25,603 nucleotides of DNA from Acidobacteriota bacterium (GCA_023391155.1 JAEWBM010000191.1:1-25603), one strand, 5' to 3'; counted from the stretch's first letter, positions 1-7,387 are shown. The notes: generated from the letters alone by a model not told the origin. A program made the numbers and translations.

Positions 1-285
1 CGGCAAAATGTTGTGCCGATATTCAATATGGAAACGACCGTTGGCCGGGGCTCGAAATCAAAGCCGGTCGATATCGCACTTTCAGGCGATCCGGAGATCA
101 GCCGCCGGCATGTGAAGATAATCACGGACGGCGGCGGGAATTACTGGGTGGTTAACGAGGGGCGCAACCCGGCGATGATCGCGAACTATGAGCTGCCTGA
201 GGGACAGCGGGTACCGTTGGTGCCCGGAACGAGCCTTGCGATCGGGAGCTATGTGCTCCGCATCCAAGCTTCCGAATTACGTTGA
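1..285 (+). CDS. FHA-domain protein, C-terminal part (5' truncated)
   Basis: The frame is open from the first base and ends at a TGA at 283-285, so the gene begins outside the window. The visible 94 residues are most of a forkhead-associated domain, a phosphothreonine-peptide binding module. The hallmark pieces are VGRG at the first strand, EISRRH (the Ser/Arg/His phospho-binding loop), then an N-rich turn (NEGRNPAMI) and a closing LAIGSYVLRI strand. Such a C-terminal FHA domain usually follows other modules in signalling or secretion proteins, which cannot be seen here. A GTG at 13 could be read as a start, but it would remove the first strand, so I treat the gene as truncated. Its last 9 bases overlap the 3' end of the converging DUF402 gene. 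Confidence 0.8.
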   Translation, partial: RQNVVPIFNMETTVGRGSKSKPVDIALSGDPEISRRHVKIITDGGGNYWVVNEGRNPAMIANYELPEGQRVPLVPGTSLAIGSYVLRIQASELR

Positions 286-774
286 CGCGGCGTCAAGAGA
301 ATTGAAAGGAAACTCCCGCGATCTCAACATCTTTAGCAGATCGTCCACCGCGGCCTGGCCTCGCCGAATAACGCTTTCGGCATATGCATAACTTGCAGCG
401 TTCTCCTTGAATTCATCTGCATCCAGAATGATCGGGTCTTTACCCGGCCAAACCAGAATGTCGATATCCAGATCTACGTAATCCAGCACGGTGCCGTCGA
501 ACGTGGGCGGCATGTTCACGTTGCAGTACCAATTGCGGAACGTGCCGTCCGGTTCGTGAAATCGGAAAACATTGTACCAGCGGTCAAGCCAGTAATACTC
601 GTATGAGATGGTGCCGGCCAGGATGTGGCCGAGATCGGGATGATGCACCTCTTCGGCAAATTCGCCGACGAATAGAAGAAGATCCGCGTTCTGTTCGATC
701 AGCCGTGCCTCCCAACTTCGGCGGATAGTGTGATCGTATTTGCGGGAGTTAATGGTGACGATGGGAGACGGCAT
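277..774 (-). CDS. DUF402 domain protein (nucleotide-phosphatase-like fold)
   Basis: This 165-residue protein has the DUF402 pattern: an aromatic-rich strand (YEYYWLDRWYNVFRF), a Trp-Tyr-Cys-Asn-Val motif followed by a short loop, then YVDLDIDILVWPG and a D/E-rich helix (DADEFKEN). In the family, this set of Asp residues binds divalent metal. Characterised relatives include nucleoside di/triphosphatases and FomD-like cyclic-ester hydrolases, so a nucleotide-type phosphoesterase is possible, but the substrate cannot be read from sequence. The gene begins 2 bases after the stop of the universal stress protein gene, so the two are almost certainly co-transcribed. It has no signal peptide and should be cytoplasmic. 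Its 3' end overlaps the converging FHA gene. Confidence 0.75.
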   Translation of the reverse strand: MPSPIVTINSRKYDHTIRRSWEARLIEQNADLLLFVGEFAEEVHHPDLGHILAGTISYEYYWLDRWYNVFRFHEPDGTFRNWYCNVNMPPTFDGTVLDYVDLDIDILVWPGKDPIILDADEFKENAASYAYAESVIRRGQAAVDDLLKMLRSREFPFNSLDAAST

Positions 775-776
775 TT

Positions 777-1226
777 TTACTCGACGGGCTCGCGGACGAC
801 AAGCACGGAGCAGGGGGCGTGGTGAACCACGGATTGCGAGACGGAGCCGAGCAAAAGGCGTTCCCAGCGGCTGTAGCCGTGTGAGCCGACAATTATCAGG
901 TCGGCACCAAATTCTTCGGCGGTCTCAACGATGCGGCTCTCAGGGGAGCCGAAAAGGACCTCGCTCGTCATATTAAGATTCTTGCAGATGCCCTCGAGCT
1001 TTTCGCACGTTTCCTCAAGGATCTTGGCGGCGTGTTCGCGAGCCGTCTTTTCCATTTCGGTGGTGTCGGGAAGATAGCCGCCGTAAATATCGATCGCCAT
1101 CGGAACCGCCATATCGACGACGGTGATGATCTTTGCCTCATCGCCGGCTGCGAACGAAAAACGCTTGAGCATATCGATTGCGGCATCGCTCTGTTTTGAG
1201 CCGTCGGTCGCAAGTAAGATCTTCAT
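777..1226 (-). CDS. Universal stress protein (UspA family, ATP-binding type)
   Basis: A 149-residue single Usp domain of normal family length. It starts with the typical MKILLATDGS strand containing the nucleotide-contacting Asp8. The C-terminal half carries the G-x2-G-x9-G-S motif of ATP-binding Usp proteins (Gly114, Gly117, Gly127-Ser128), followed by the VVHHAPCSVLVV strand that forms the dimer edge. Members are cytoplasmic and bind ATP under starvation or stress; their partners are mostly unknown. The gene lies 63 bases after marR and 2 bases before the DUF402 gene, so it is the middle gene of a three-gene minus-strand operon. A TGAGGAA stretch upstream of the ATG is a plausible ribosome binding site. 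Confidence 0.92.
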   Translation of the reverse strand: MKILLATDGSKQSDAAIDMLKRFSFAAGDEAKIITVVDMAVPMAIDIYGGYLPDTTEMEKTAREHAAKILEETCEKLEGICKNLNMTSEVLFGSPESRIVETAEEFGADLIIVGSHGYSRWERLLLGSVSQSVVHHAPCSVLVVREPVE

Positions 1227-1289
1227 ATCTTTAGTTCCTCAGGTGGTTTATGCCCGTAATACTAACCCGAAACGCGGGGAAAATCCATT

Positions 1290-1727
1290 CTATTCATCTG
1301 GGTCGGTGCCGAAGTAAAAGTGCTTGAGCTTTGTGAGCAGGTCAAAGAGCACGAGGCGTTCGGTCTCGGTCAGTTCGGTAAGGATCTCTTCCTCGAGTTC
1401 ATGCCATTGTTTTTCAACGGCGATGCGTGCCTCGCGGCCGAGATCTGTCAAAAAGATCCGTGTCGATCGGGCATCGTCCTCGTATCGGCCGCGGGTGACG
1501 AAGCCTCCGTCGATCAAGCCGGTGAGGGTCTTGTTTACGGTCGGCGGGCTAATGCCGAGTTCGGTGGCGAGATCGACCTGGCGGCGGCCGTCCCGCTTCC
1601 ACAATTCCATCAGGACGAAGACCTGCCCGCCGTGCAAGCCCGTCTCAGCAAGCCGCCTTTCGATATGCGTCTTATGAGACGTTGCGACCCGCCAGAGAAG
1701 AAAGCTGACCGTCCGGTTGAACTCCAT
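1290..1727 (-). CDS. MarR-family transcriptional regulator
   Basis: A 145-residue protein with the MarR layout: an N-terminal dimer helix, a winged helix-turn-helix at about residues 50-100 (VDLATELGISPPTVNKTLTG as the recognition region), a wing with the DDARSTRIFLTDLG signature, and C-terminal dimer helices. MarR dimers bind palindromes, often block their own promoter, and are released by small ligands or oxidation. It is the first gene of an operon with usp and a DUF402 gene. Immediately upstream lie five palindrome-like repeats at 22-bp steps, which are probably its operators. The ligand is unknown. No cysteine is present, which argues against a thiol-oxidation sensor of the OhrR type. 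Confidence 0.93.
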   Translation of the reverse strand: MEFNRTVSFLLWRVATSHKTHIERRLAETGLHGGQVFVLMELWKRDGRRQVDLATELGISPPTVNKTLTGLIDGGFVTRGRYEDDARSTRIFLTDLGREARIAVEKQWHELEEEILTELTETERLVLFDLLTKLKHFYFGTDPDE

Positions 1728-1749
1728 TTTGCCTCGGTTTTATGAAAAG

Positions 1750-1859
1750 CTTTGCCCGCTAACAAGTTCTATTTAGCAGGGTAATTATAATTGATTAGCC
1801 GGCTAATAATAACTAATTAGCAGGCTAATAATCAAATCTTAGCAGGGTATTTATTATTA
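1750..1859. promoter_or_regulatory. Five-copy 22-bp array of palindromic operators (putative MarR sites)
   Basis: Five related 14-bp cores start at 1750, 1772, 1794, 1816 and 1838, exactly 22 bp apart. The central core, ATTAGCCGGCTAAT (1794-1807), is a perfect palindrome. The next, ATTAGCAGGCTAAT, differs at one base. The outer copies (TTTAGCAGGGTAAT, CTTAGCAGGGTATT, CTTTGCCCGCTAAC) are progressively degenerate. The spacers are AT-rich, and a self-complementary AATTATAATT at 1783-1792 could serve as a -10 box on either strand. The array fills the gap between marR (start 1727) and the divergent gene (start 1883). Two helical turns per step would place bound dimers on one DNA face, consistent with cooperative autoregulation. 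MarR binding is inferred from position. Confidence 0.75.
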
Positions 1860-1882
1860 ATGTCGTGGTGTATCATTATTTA

Positions 1883-2284
1883 ATGCACGACGCACAACGT
1901 TTAAGGGAAGCGAGAAATTCTCTACTCAAACTCCACAAATCACTCGTCGATCGGGAAAAGATGCTGTATCAGAGCATCCATGGGCCGGTCAGCCCGGGAC
2001 AGTATCTAAACCTGCTGATCGAGGACCCAGACTTCGCATGGCTTCGCAAGTTTTCGACGTTAATCGTTGATATTGATGAGATGTTCGCCCAAAAGGACGG
2101 CTTTGCGCCGGAGGCGGTCGATCTGCACATCGCTAAGCTTCGCGAGCTGGTGAAGATGGAAGACGAGAGCGAGGAGTTTAAGAATAAGTATCAGGCGGCG
2201 CTGCAGCAGGACCTGGACGCCGCCGCTCACCAAGGGGTGCTTAAAGACCTGCTTTTCGGAGAAGAAGAAAGGCCGGGAGCTTAA
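1883..2284 (+). CDS. Conserved hypothetical helical protein divergent from marR
   Basis: About 133 residues from the ATG at 1883. In-frame GTG codons at 1865 and 1868 would extend it by 5-6 residues, but they lie closer to the operator array and I see no better ribosome site for them. The protein is entirely alpha-helical in character, highly charged and without a signal peptide. It has an SPGQYLNLL turn, a DFAWLRKFSTLIVDIDEMFA helix and a C-terminal helix rich in Lys, Gln and Asp. I recall similar proteins as conserved hypotheticals in Acidobacteriota, without a known function. Its promoter must lie in the shared marR operator region, so it may be controlled by that regulator. Confidence 0.7.
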   Translation: MHDAQRLREARNSLLKLHKSLVDREKMLYQSIHGPVSPGQYLNLLIEDPDFAWLRKFSTLIVDIDEMFAQKDGFAPEAVDLHIAKLRELVKMEDESEEFKNKYQAALQQDLDAAAHQGVLKDLLFGEEERPGA

Positions 2285-2297
2285 GAGCTCGCCGGCC
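2271..2297. terminator. Inverted repeat between convergent genes, possible bidirectional terminator
   Basis: GGCCGGGAGCT and AGCTCGCCGGCC face each other around a TAAG loop that contains the stop codon of the upstream gene. One extra base interrupts the stem. It sits between two convergent genes, where a shared terminator is expected, but no strong T-tract follows on either side, so termination is only plausible. Confidence 0.35.
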
Positions 2298-2321
2298 ACG
2301 GGTGCTTAAAGTGAAGCGGGC

Positions 2322-2972
2322 TTAATCGCGGCCCGATTTTTTCCAATCGGCTAAGAAGGCGTCGAGGCCCTTATCCGTCAGTGGGTGCTTAACAAGCTGC
2401 TGGATCACCTTGAACGGGATCGTAGCGACATCGGCTCCGACCAGTGCAGATTCGACGATGTGCATCGGGTGGCGGATCGAGGCGGCGAGCACCTGGGTAT
2501 CGAAATCGTAGTTCTCATAGATCTGTACGATGTCGGCGATGAGCTGCATTCCGTTGGTCGCGATGTCATCCAATCGGCCGATGAACGGCGAGATGTAGCG
2601 GGCGCCGGCCTTTGCCGCAAGTATCGCCTGCGCGGCGTTAAAGCAAAGCGTAACATTAACTCCGGTTCCCTCGTCCGATAGGACGCGCGTCGCCTTTAGG
2701 CCGTCGAGCGTGAGCGGGCATTTAACGACCACATTCGGGGCGATCTTTGCGAGTTCGCGGCCCTGTTCGAGCATCCCTTCGGTGTCGAGAGCGGTCACCT
2801 CGGCCGAAACGTCGCCTTTCACCAGATCGCAGATCTTCGCGATGTGGTCGCGAAAATCGATGTCGCCTTCCTTGGCGATCAAAGAGGGATTGGTCGTTAC
2901 GCCGTCGATCATCCCGAGTTCATTGGCCTCGCGGATCTCGTCCAGGTCGGCAGTATCAATAAAGAATTTCAT
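2322..2972 (-). CDS. tal: Transaldolase / fructose-6-phosphate aldolase-like (TalC/FSA type)
   Basis: A 216-residue TIM-barrel protein of the short transaldolase family, matching its usual size of 212-220. Visible landmarks are FIDTADLDEI and GVTTNPSLIAKEG near the N-terminus, the Schiff-base lysine in VVVKCPLT (Lys84), the NVTLCFNAAQA strand, and ARYISPFIGRLDD followed by the ASIRHP loop. Transaldolases move a dihydroxyacetone unit between sugar phosphates in the non-oxidative pentose-phosphate pathway, while FSA relatives cleave fructose 6-phosphate. The two activities are hard to separate by sequence, and transaldolase is the more common role. It is cytoplasmic. It stands alone, convergent with the upstream hypothetical gene. 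Confidence 0.93.
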   Translation of the reverse strand: MKFFIDTADLDEIREANELGMIDGVTTNPSLIAKEGDIDFRDHIAKICDLVKGDVSAEVTALDTEGMLEQGRELAKIAPNVVVKCPLTLDGLKATRVLSDEGTGVNVTLCFNAAQAILAAKAGARYISPFIGRLDDIATNGMQLIADIVQIYENYDFDTQVLAASIRHPMHIVESALVGADVATIPFKVIQQLVKHPLTDKGLDAFLADWKKSGRD

Positions 2973-3142
2973 TGGTTAATTTGAATCTTATTAGTTGTGA
3001 GCAAGGCACTATTCTATAAGCGGGTTCGGGATTTGTCCAAAGGTGGGCGTATTTGAACGCGGATGAAGCGGATATGGCGAATTCGGGGGATATTTTTCAC
3101 GCAAAGCTCGCGAAGGACGCAAAGGAAAGACAACATTGACAG

Positions 3143-3180
3143 TTGGCTGAGTTTGGGGATTTGGCTGAGTTGGCTGAGTT
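3143..3180. repeat. Short direct repeats of TTGGCTGAGTT
   Basis: Three copies of a TTGGCTGAGTT-like unit occur at 3143, 3161 and 3170, the last two abutting. They lie in the 224-base gap between the transaldolase and FAH-family genes. The same gap carries an AT-containing stretch around 3097-3127 (ACGCAAAGCTCGCGAAGGAC) that resembles intergenic repeat text. I see no gene in this gap. Confidence 0.5.
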
Positions 3181-3196
3181 TACCGAGGTCAGAGAT

Positions 3197-3826
3197 CTAC
3201 TCACACCTATTTGTCAGTGTTCCGATGCCTTCGATCTCGACGGTTACTGTGTCGCCCGGCTGCAGCGGCCCCACGCCGGAGGGCGTTCCCGTGGCGATGA
3301 CGTCGCCGGGGAGCAGCGTCATTTGGCGGGAGATGTATCGCACGAGATAGTCCACCGGGAATGCCATCTGTGAGGTGCGCCCCTGCTGCCGCAATTCGCC
3401 GTTAACGCGGAGGGTGACGCCGATATCTGTCGGGTCAAGATCGGTCTCGATCCACGGCCCGATGGGGCAGAAGGTGTCGAAAGATTTTCCGCGGGTGAAT
3501 TGAACATCGGCCCTCTGAATGTCGCGAGCCGTGACATCGTTGAGGCAAGTGTAGCCGCGGATGTAGGGTGTGACGTCTTCGTCATCGCCGATGTCTTTCG
3601 CCGTGCGTCCGATCATCACTGCCAATTCCCCTTCGTGCTCAACGCGTTCAGAGACTGCGGGTAATTTTATCGCGTCGCCGTCAAATATCACCGCGCTCGG
3701 GGCCTTGAGAAAGAGCAGCGGGGCGGTGGGCATTTCATTGCCGAGTTCGGCGGCGTGCTCGGCATAGTTTCGTCCGACACAGACGATCTTTGACGGGCGG
3801 AAATCACGTTCGATCTCGATCTTCAT
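3197..3826 (-). CDS. Fumarylacetoacetate hydrolase (FAH) family protein
   Basis: A 209-residue FAH domain, the short single-domain form. It begins with KIVCVGRNYAEHAAELG and carries the metal ligands His64-Glu65-x-Glu67 (RVEHEGELAVMIG) and Asp97 in LNDVTARD. RGKSFDTFCPIGPWI and the C-terminal GDVIATGTPSGVG glycine loop complete the signature. Members act on beta-diketo or 2-keto acids in aromatic catabolism, or as acylpyruvases or oxaloacetate decarboxylases. The true substrate is not readable. It is the third gene of the minus-strand run hslU, lipoprotein, FAH, starting 10 bases after the lipoprotein stop, so it is probably co-transcribed with the protease ATPase without an evident functional link. 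Confidence 0.9.
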   Translation of the reverse strand: MKIEIERDFRPSKIVCVGRNYAEHAAELGNEMPTAPLLFLKAPSAVIFDGDAIKLPAVSERVEHEGELAVMIGRTAKDIGDDEDVTPYIRGYTCLNDVTARDIQRADVQFTRGKSFDTFCPIGPWIETDLDPTDIGVTLRVNGELRQQGRTSQMAFPVDYLVRYISRQMTLLPGDVIATGTPSGVGPLQPGDTVTVEIEGIGTLTNRCE

Positions 3827-3836
3827 ATCCTGTAAA

Positions 3837-4952
3837 TTATGGCACCGTCTCGCTGACGACCTCGCTCGGTTCGCTGGTATTTCCGAATCGGTCCGTGGCG
3901 GTTACATAGTAATAATAGGTGCGGCCGCTTTCGACGCGAGCGTCTTGGAATGTCGTGCGGTCGATGCCGTCAGGCGTCATATGTTCCCACCCGTCGAGCG
4001 GCGTCTCGCGGTCGAGGCTGCGATAGATATCGTAACGGACGACGTCCGTCTCAGGATTTGTCGGGAAGAACAGCGAGATGGTCGTCGGCGATGCGGCGAT
4101 GGTGATCGACGCCGGCGCACTCGGAGCGAAGGTGTCCTCGGGGGAGATGGCTATGATGTTCGATTCGGCGCTTTCCACCTGTTCGCCGCCGGTACCTAGC
4201 GAGACCGTGCGGACGAAATAGAAAAATTCCTTCTCGAATTCGAAGCTGCGATCCGCATATTCGCTGCCGGTCACGGGCTGCGGGTTTAAAAGGGTCGCGG
4301 TTACCTCCTCGCTCGGCGATCTATAGATGTTATAGCCGATGATATTGACGGGCGTTGAGCCGTCGACGTTTTCCGTTGGTTCCTGCCAGCGGAGAACGAC
4401 GGCCTCCTGTGTCGGTTCTATCGTCAGGGCGGTCGGAGCAAGCGCGACGCGGGCGGCGGGCTCCACGAGAAAGAAATTGGAAAACGCCGCACGCTGGCCG
4501 CTCTTGTTCACATATCGAACGGCGTAGCGCAATCTGACGGGCTGGCCGGCGAATTGGAGTGTGTCGCGATACTGCATCCGCTTCAGCCCGAAATCATCTT
4601 CCCCTACGGGGATCGTCGCGATAACCACCGCCCGGTTTGCGAAGTCTTCCTCCGAAATGCCTTGCGGGGCGTCGAGCGGTTCCGCCAGCCGATAAATGTC
4701 GACGCGGTCTATAAAAAGAACGCTGCCTTCCGGTGCGTTTCTCGCCGGCATCTGCCAGGAGAGGATAACCTCCGGCCCGCGTTGGAAGGCGGTTATCTCT
4801 GCCCGTTGGACGACACGCTCTGTCGGCGGCTGCGGAGCTCCGCGTTTGCCGCATCCCGCCGCTAACACCAGGCTAAGCGCAAAAAGCGCTAAAGCCGGCT
4901 TAAGTGCTAAATGTTTAACAGAGCCGCTTAACATATTTTTACGGAGCGTCAT
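3837..4952 (-). CDS. Fibronectin type III-repeat lipoprotein
   Basis: A 371-residue predicted lipoprotein. A hydrophobic leader ends in LVLAAGC, with the lipidated Cys34 followed by GKRGAPQPP, a linker typical of proteins tethered to a membrane. The rest is built from three fibronectin-III-like beta-sandwich units at about residues 48-165, 170-270 and 275-371. Each has the EVILSWQMP/VVLRWQEP-type strand, VDIYR/YNIYRS/YDIYRS, and a late F/YYYYV strand. Fn3 repeats mediate binding rather than catalysis, so the role is an envelope adhesion or scaffold protein of unknown partner. It begins 27 bases after the hslU stop. A second Met (residue 7) would give a more usual leader length. Confidence 0.85.
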   Translation of the reverse strand: MTLRKNMLSGSVKHLALKPALALFALSLVLAAGCGKRGAPQPPTERVVQRAEITAFQRGPEVILSWQMPARNAPEGSVLFIDRVDIYRLAEPLDAPQGISEEDFANRAVVIATIPVGEDDFGLKRMQYRDTLQFAGQPVRLRYAVRYVNKSGQRAAFSNFFLVEPAARVALAPTALTIEPTQEAVVLRWQEPTENVDGSTPVNIIGYNIYRSPSEEVTATLLNPQPVTGSEYADRSFEFEKEFFYFVRTVSLGTGGEQVESAESNIIAISPEDTFAPSAPASITIAASPTTISLFFPTNPETDVVRYDIYRSLDRETPLDGWEHMTPDGIDRTTFQDARVESGRTYYYYVTATDRFGNTSEPSEVVSETVP

Positions 4953-4979
4953 TCAGGCAAAATAAACCGGCGTGCTCCA

Positions 4980-6380
4980 TTAGAGGATGTACTGACGGAG
5001 GTCCTGATCGCGGACCAGATCGCTGAGCTTTGCATCGACATAGCCGCTGTCGATAACCTGATGTTTTTCCTCAAGTTCGGAGCCGAGAAAGCTGATCTCC
5101 TCGAGCAGGCGTTCAAGTAATGTATGAAGCCGGCGGGCCCCGATGTTTTCGGTGGTGCGGTTTATGTCGGCGGTCATTTCCGCAATGCGGGCAACGGCAT
5201 CGGGCGTAAATTCCAGGTTGATGCCTTCGGTGCCCAGCAGCGCCTGATATTGTTTGATCAGCGAATTCTTTGGCTGGGTCAGGATCCGCTCGAGATCTTC
5301 GACGGTCAGCGATTCAAGCTCGACCCGGATCGGAAACCGGCCCTGGAGCTCCGGGATCAGATCTGTCGGCTTTGCAACATGAAAAGCTCCGGCGGCGACG
5401 AAGAGGATGTGCTCTGTGTTGACCATTCCGTACCGCGTGTTCACGTTCGTGCCCTCAACTATCGGCAGCAGATCGCGCTGGACGCCCTCGCGAGAGACGT
5501 CGGGGTTTCCGCCCGATTCGCGGCCGGCGACCTTGTCGATCTCGTCGAGGAAAACTATTCCGGACTGCTCCGTCTTATCGATGGCGGAACGCGTGACCTG
5601 TTCCATATCGATCAGCCGCTCCTGCTCATCGCGGAGCAGGGTCTTGCGGGCCTCGGCGACGCGCATCTTTCGCCGCACGGTTTTTGCCGGGAAAAGATTG
5701 CCGAACATATCGCGAAGATTTACGCCCATCTCTTCCATTCCCTGGCCGCCGACGAAATCGATCGTCGCGTTGGAACGGTCCTGGGTCTCGATCTCGATCA
5801 CGCGGTCGTCGAGCGCGCCGCGGCGGAGCTGTTCGCGGAGCTTTTCGCGCGTTTTTTGCGGAGGAGGCTCGGTGTGCGTTTCCTGTCCGTCGCCGAAACG
5901 TTCGGGATAGTGCAGGCTGGCGGGCGGGAGCAAAATATCTAGGATCGCCTCTTCGGAATTTTCCTCCGCACGCGGCAGCACCTCTTCATAGGCGGCTTGC
6001 TTTGCCATATCGACAGCCACATCCGTCAGTTCGCGGATCATGCTTTCGACATCGCGGCCGACATAGCCGACCTCGGTAAATTTCGACGCCTCTATCTTTA
6101 TAAAAGGGGAATCGGCAACGCGGGCCAGGCGGCGGGCGATCTCGGTCTTTCCGACGCCGGTCGAGCCGATCATCAGGATATTTTTCGGCAGGACGTCGCG
6201 GGCGATCTCGTCCGGCAGCTTTTGCCGGCGGATGCGGTTGCGAAGAGCGACGGCGACGGCGCGTTTTGCGTCCCGCTGGCCGACGACATATTTGTCCAGC
6301 TCTTCCACGATCTGACGCGGCGTCAGGTCATCAAGTTTTGGAACGGCGGCCACCGTCTCCCCGCCAAGCTCAATAGGCAT
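4980..6380 (-). CDS. hslU: HslU, ATPase/unfoldase subunit of the HslUV protease
   Basis: A 466-residue AAA+ protein (E. coli HslU has 443). Walker A is GSTGVGKT at residues 72-79. The pore loop GYVG (105-108) should thread substrate into the protease. An inserted I-domain of about 110 residues (130-250) is full length. Walker B is IVFLDE (275-280). Sensor-2 GARRLHTLLE is present, and the C-terminus DLRQYIL is the tail that docks into HslV pockets. HslU unfolds substrates using ATP and feeds them to HslV. Its partner gene hslV is also in this window, same strand and upstream, but about 17.6 kb away. hslU therefore needs its own promoter in 6381-6680 on the minus strand. Confidence 0.97.
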   Translation of the reverse strand: MPIELGGETVAAVPKLDDLTPRQIVEELDKYVVGQRDAKRAVAVALRNRIRRQKLPDEIARDVLPKNILMIGSTGVGKTEIARRLARVADSPFIKIEASKFTEVGYVGRDVESMIRELTDVAVDMAKQAAYEEVLPRAEENSEEAILDILLPPASLHYPERFGDGQETHTEPPPQKTREKLREQLRRGALDDRVIEIETQDRSNATIDFVGGQGMEEMGVNLRDMFGNLFPAKTVRRKMRVAEARKTLLRDEQERLIDMEQVTRSAIDKTEQSGIVFLDEIDKVAGRESGGNPDVSREGVQRDLLPIVEGTNVNTRYGMVNTEHILFVAAGAFHVAKPTDLIPELQGRFPIRVELESLTVEDLERILTQPKNSLIKQYQALLGTEGINLEFTPDAVARIAEMTADINRTTENIGARRLHTLLERLLEEISFLGSELEEKHQVIDSGYVDAKLSDLVRDQDLRQYIL

Positions 6381-6682
6381 AAGACAATACTCTATTACCT
6401 CAGCGGGAAATTCTCAATTGCACCAACGATGCGCTGAAATCGGGGGGCGTGCAATAGAAAACGGCCACGCATTACCACCAGATGGAATATCGTCGGAGCT
6501 TCGCCACCATTTTGAGGCGTTAGGCCAAAAGTTCCCAAGTTTAGCCATAATTGGCGGGCCGCCGCTGGTTGGAAGAATCTTCTTGCCTCGAAAAGTCTGT
6601 GATAAACTTGGACCACATCCATAATTTCGATCCGGGGCGGGAGGCATACGTTGCCGTAAACGTGTGTAACTTGGTGATCCCC
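6381..6682. other. Divergent intergenic region at the left end of the island
   Basis: About 300 bases separate the start of hslU from the start chosen for the sigma-like gene. The open frame of the sigma gene runs back to a TTG at 6551, but that extension lacks family resemblance. The region must hold the promoter of hslU on the minus strand and that of the island operon on the plus strand. I see no strong -35/-10 pair, tRNA or inverted repeat here. Confidence 0.4.
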
Positions 6683-7321
6683 ATGCTGGAATTTCGCCGC
6701 GCAGATTCGAAAGAAGAGCCCATCGGCGGCTACGACCGACTCTTTGCGATGCTCGGTACGGACGCTGATGAGGCGGGTCGCAACTATCAACTCCTACGAA
6801 CCAAACTCATTTCGTATTTCGAATGCCGAAAGTGCGTCCCTGCCGAGGACCACGCCGATGAGGTGCTGCATCGTGTAGCCGAAAAGTTCGAATCGGGTGA
6901 AAAGATAGAGGACGTCATTCGATATTCGTTTGGCGTCGCAAGGTTCGTACGGCTTGAATCCTATCGAATAAGGCCGGACCTTTCAGTTGAGACCGCCGGC
7001 ACAAGCGCGGGCTCTGTCAATGACGGTGCCGTTCCGCCCGAGCTTAGGGTCGAACCGAAGATCGACCTGTTAGAGAACGACTCGGTAGAGATGCTGCGAA
7101 GGAACTGTTTGCGGATCTGTCTTTTGAATCTGAGCGACGTCCATCGACAGCTCTTGCTGGAGTACTACCACACCGACGAATCCCGCAAACAAAAGGACCA
7201 CCGAAGGCGGCTCGCCAAAAAATATGAAAAAACCGCCGGAGCACTTCAGAAGCAGATCTGCCTGCTTAGGCAAAAGGTTGGGCGATGTACAAAAGAATGT
7301 ATCGGTAACGGAGCGCCGTAA
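6683..7321 (+). CDS. Divergent sigma-70-like (ECF-type) transcription factor
   Basis: 212 residues from the ATG at 6683. The N-terminal part (YDRLFAMLGTDADEAGRNYQ, RTKLISYFE, then DHADEVLHRVAEKF) fits a reduced sigma region 2: helix pairs ending in an A-D-E-x-x-D/H-R-V motif. The C-terminal part (LSDVHRQLLLEYYH, a basic RKQKDHRRRLAKKYEKTAGA stretch, then LQKQICLLRQKVGRC) fits a region-4 helix-turn-helix. This arrangement, called an ECF-like sigma factor in Acidobacteria-type genomes, would direct RNA polymerase to specific promoters, probably including its own operon. The region-2 motifs are weak and DNA binding is unproven. An upstream TTG at 6551 would add 44 residues. It lies 37 bases before the anti-sigma-like gene. 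Confidence 0.7.
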   Translation: MLEFRRADSKEEPIGGYDRLFAMLGTDADEAGRNYQLLRTKLISYFECRKCVPAEDHADEVLHRVAEKFESGEKIEDVIRYSFGVARFVRLESYRIRPDLSVETAGTSAGSVNDGAVPPELRVEPKIDLLENDSVEMLRRNCLRICLLNLSDVHRQLLLEYYHTDESRKQKDHRRRLAKKYEKTAGALQKQICLLRQKVGRCTKECIGNGAP

Positions 7322-7328
7322 ATAAAGG

Positions 7329-7335
7329 TAAGGAG
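7329..7335 (+). promoter_or_regulatory. Shine-Dalgarno TAAGGAG that fits a 13-codon ORF
   Basis: TAAGGAG lies 10 bases before the ATG at 7346 but 23 bases before the ATG at 7359, so it fits the small overlapping frame better than the anti-sigma-like gene. The anti-sigma frame instead has GGAGGAG at 7361-7367, which is 6 bases before an in-frame GTG at 7374. Confidence 0.5.
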
Positions 7336-7345
7336 AAACACGACT

Positions 7346-7387
7346 ATGTCACATAGATATGGAGGAGCCGATCGTGGCCGCATTTAA
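7346..7387 (+). CDS. Possible 13-residue leader peptide overlapping the anti-sigma start
   Basis: The ATG at 7346 opens a frame of 13 codons ending in TAA at 7387, preceded by a well-placed TAAGGAG. It overlaps the first codons of the anti-sigma-like gene in a different frame. Ribosomes ending here would stop just past the GTG at 7374, so translational coupling is possible. There is no codon evidence because it is so short, and it could equally be chance. Confidence 0.25.
   Translation: MSHRYGGADRGRI

Noticed and set aside
5124..5942. Long plus-strand frame opposite hslU
   Set aside because: Antisense shadow of a well-recognised gene; the translation has no domain.
6551..6682. TTG-started extension of the sigma-like gene
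   Set aside because: Rare start, no ribosome site, and the extra 44 residues do not look like sigma region 1 or 2.
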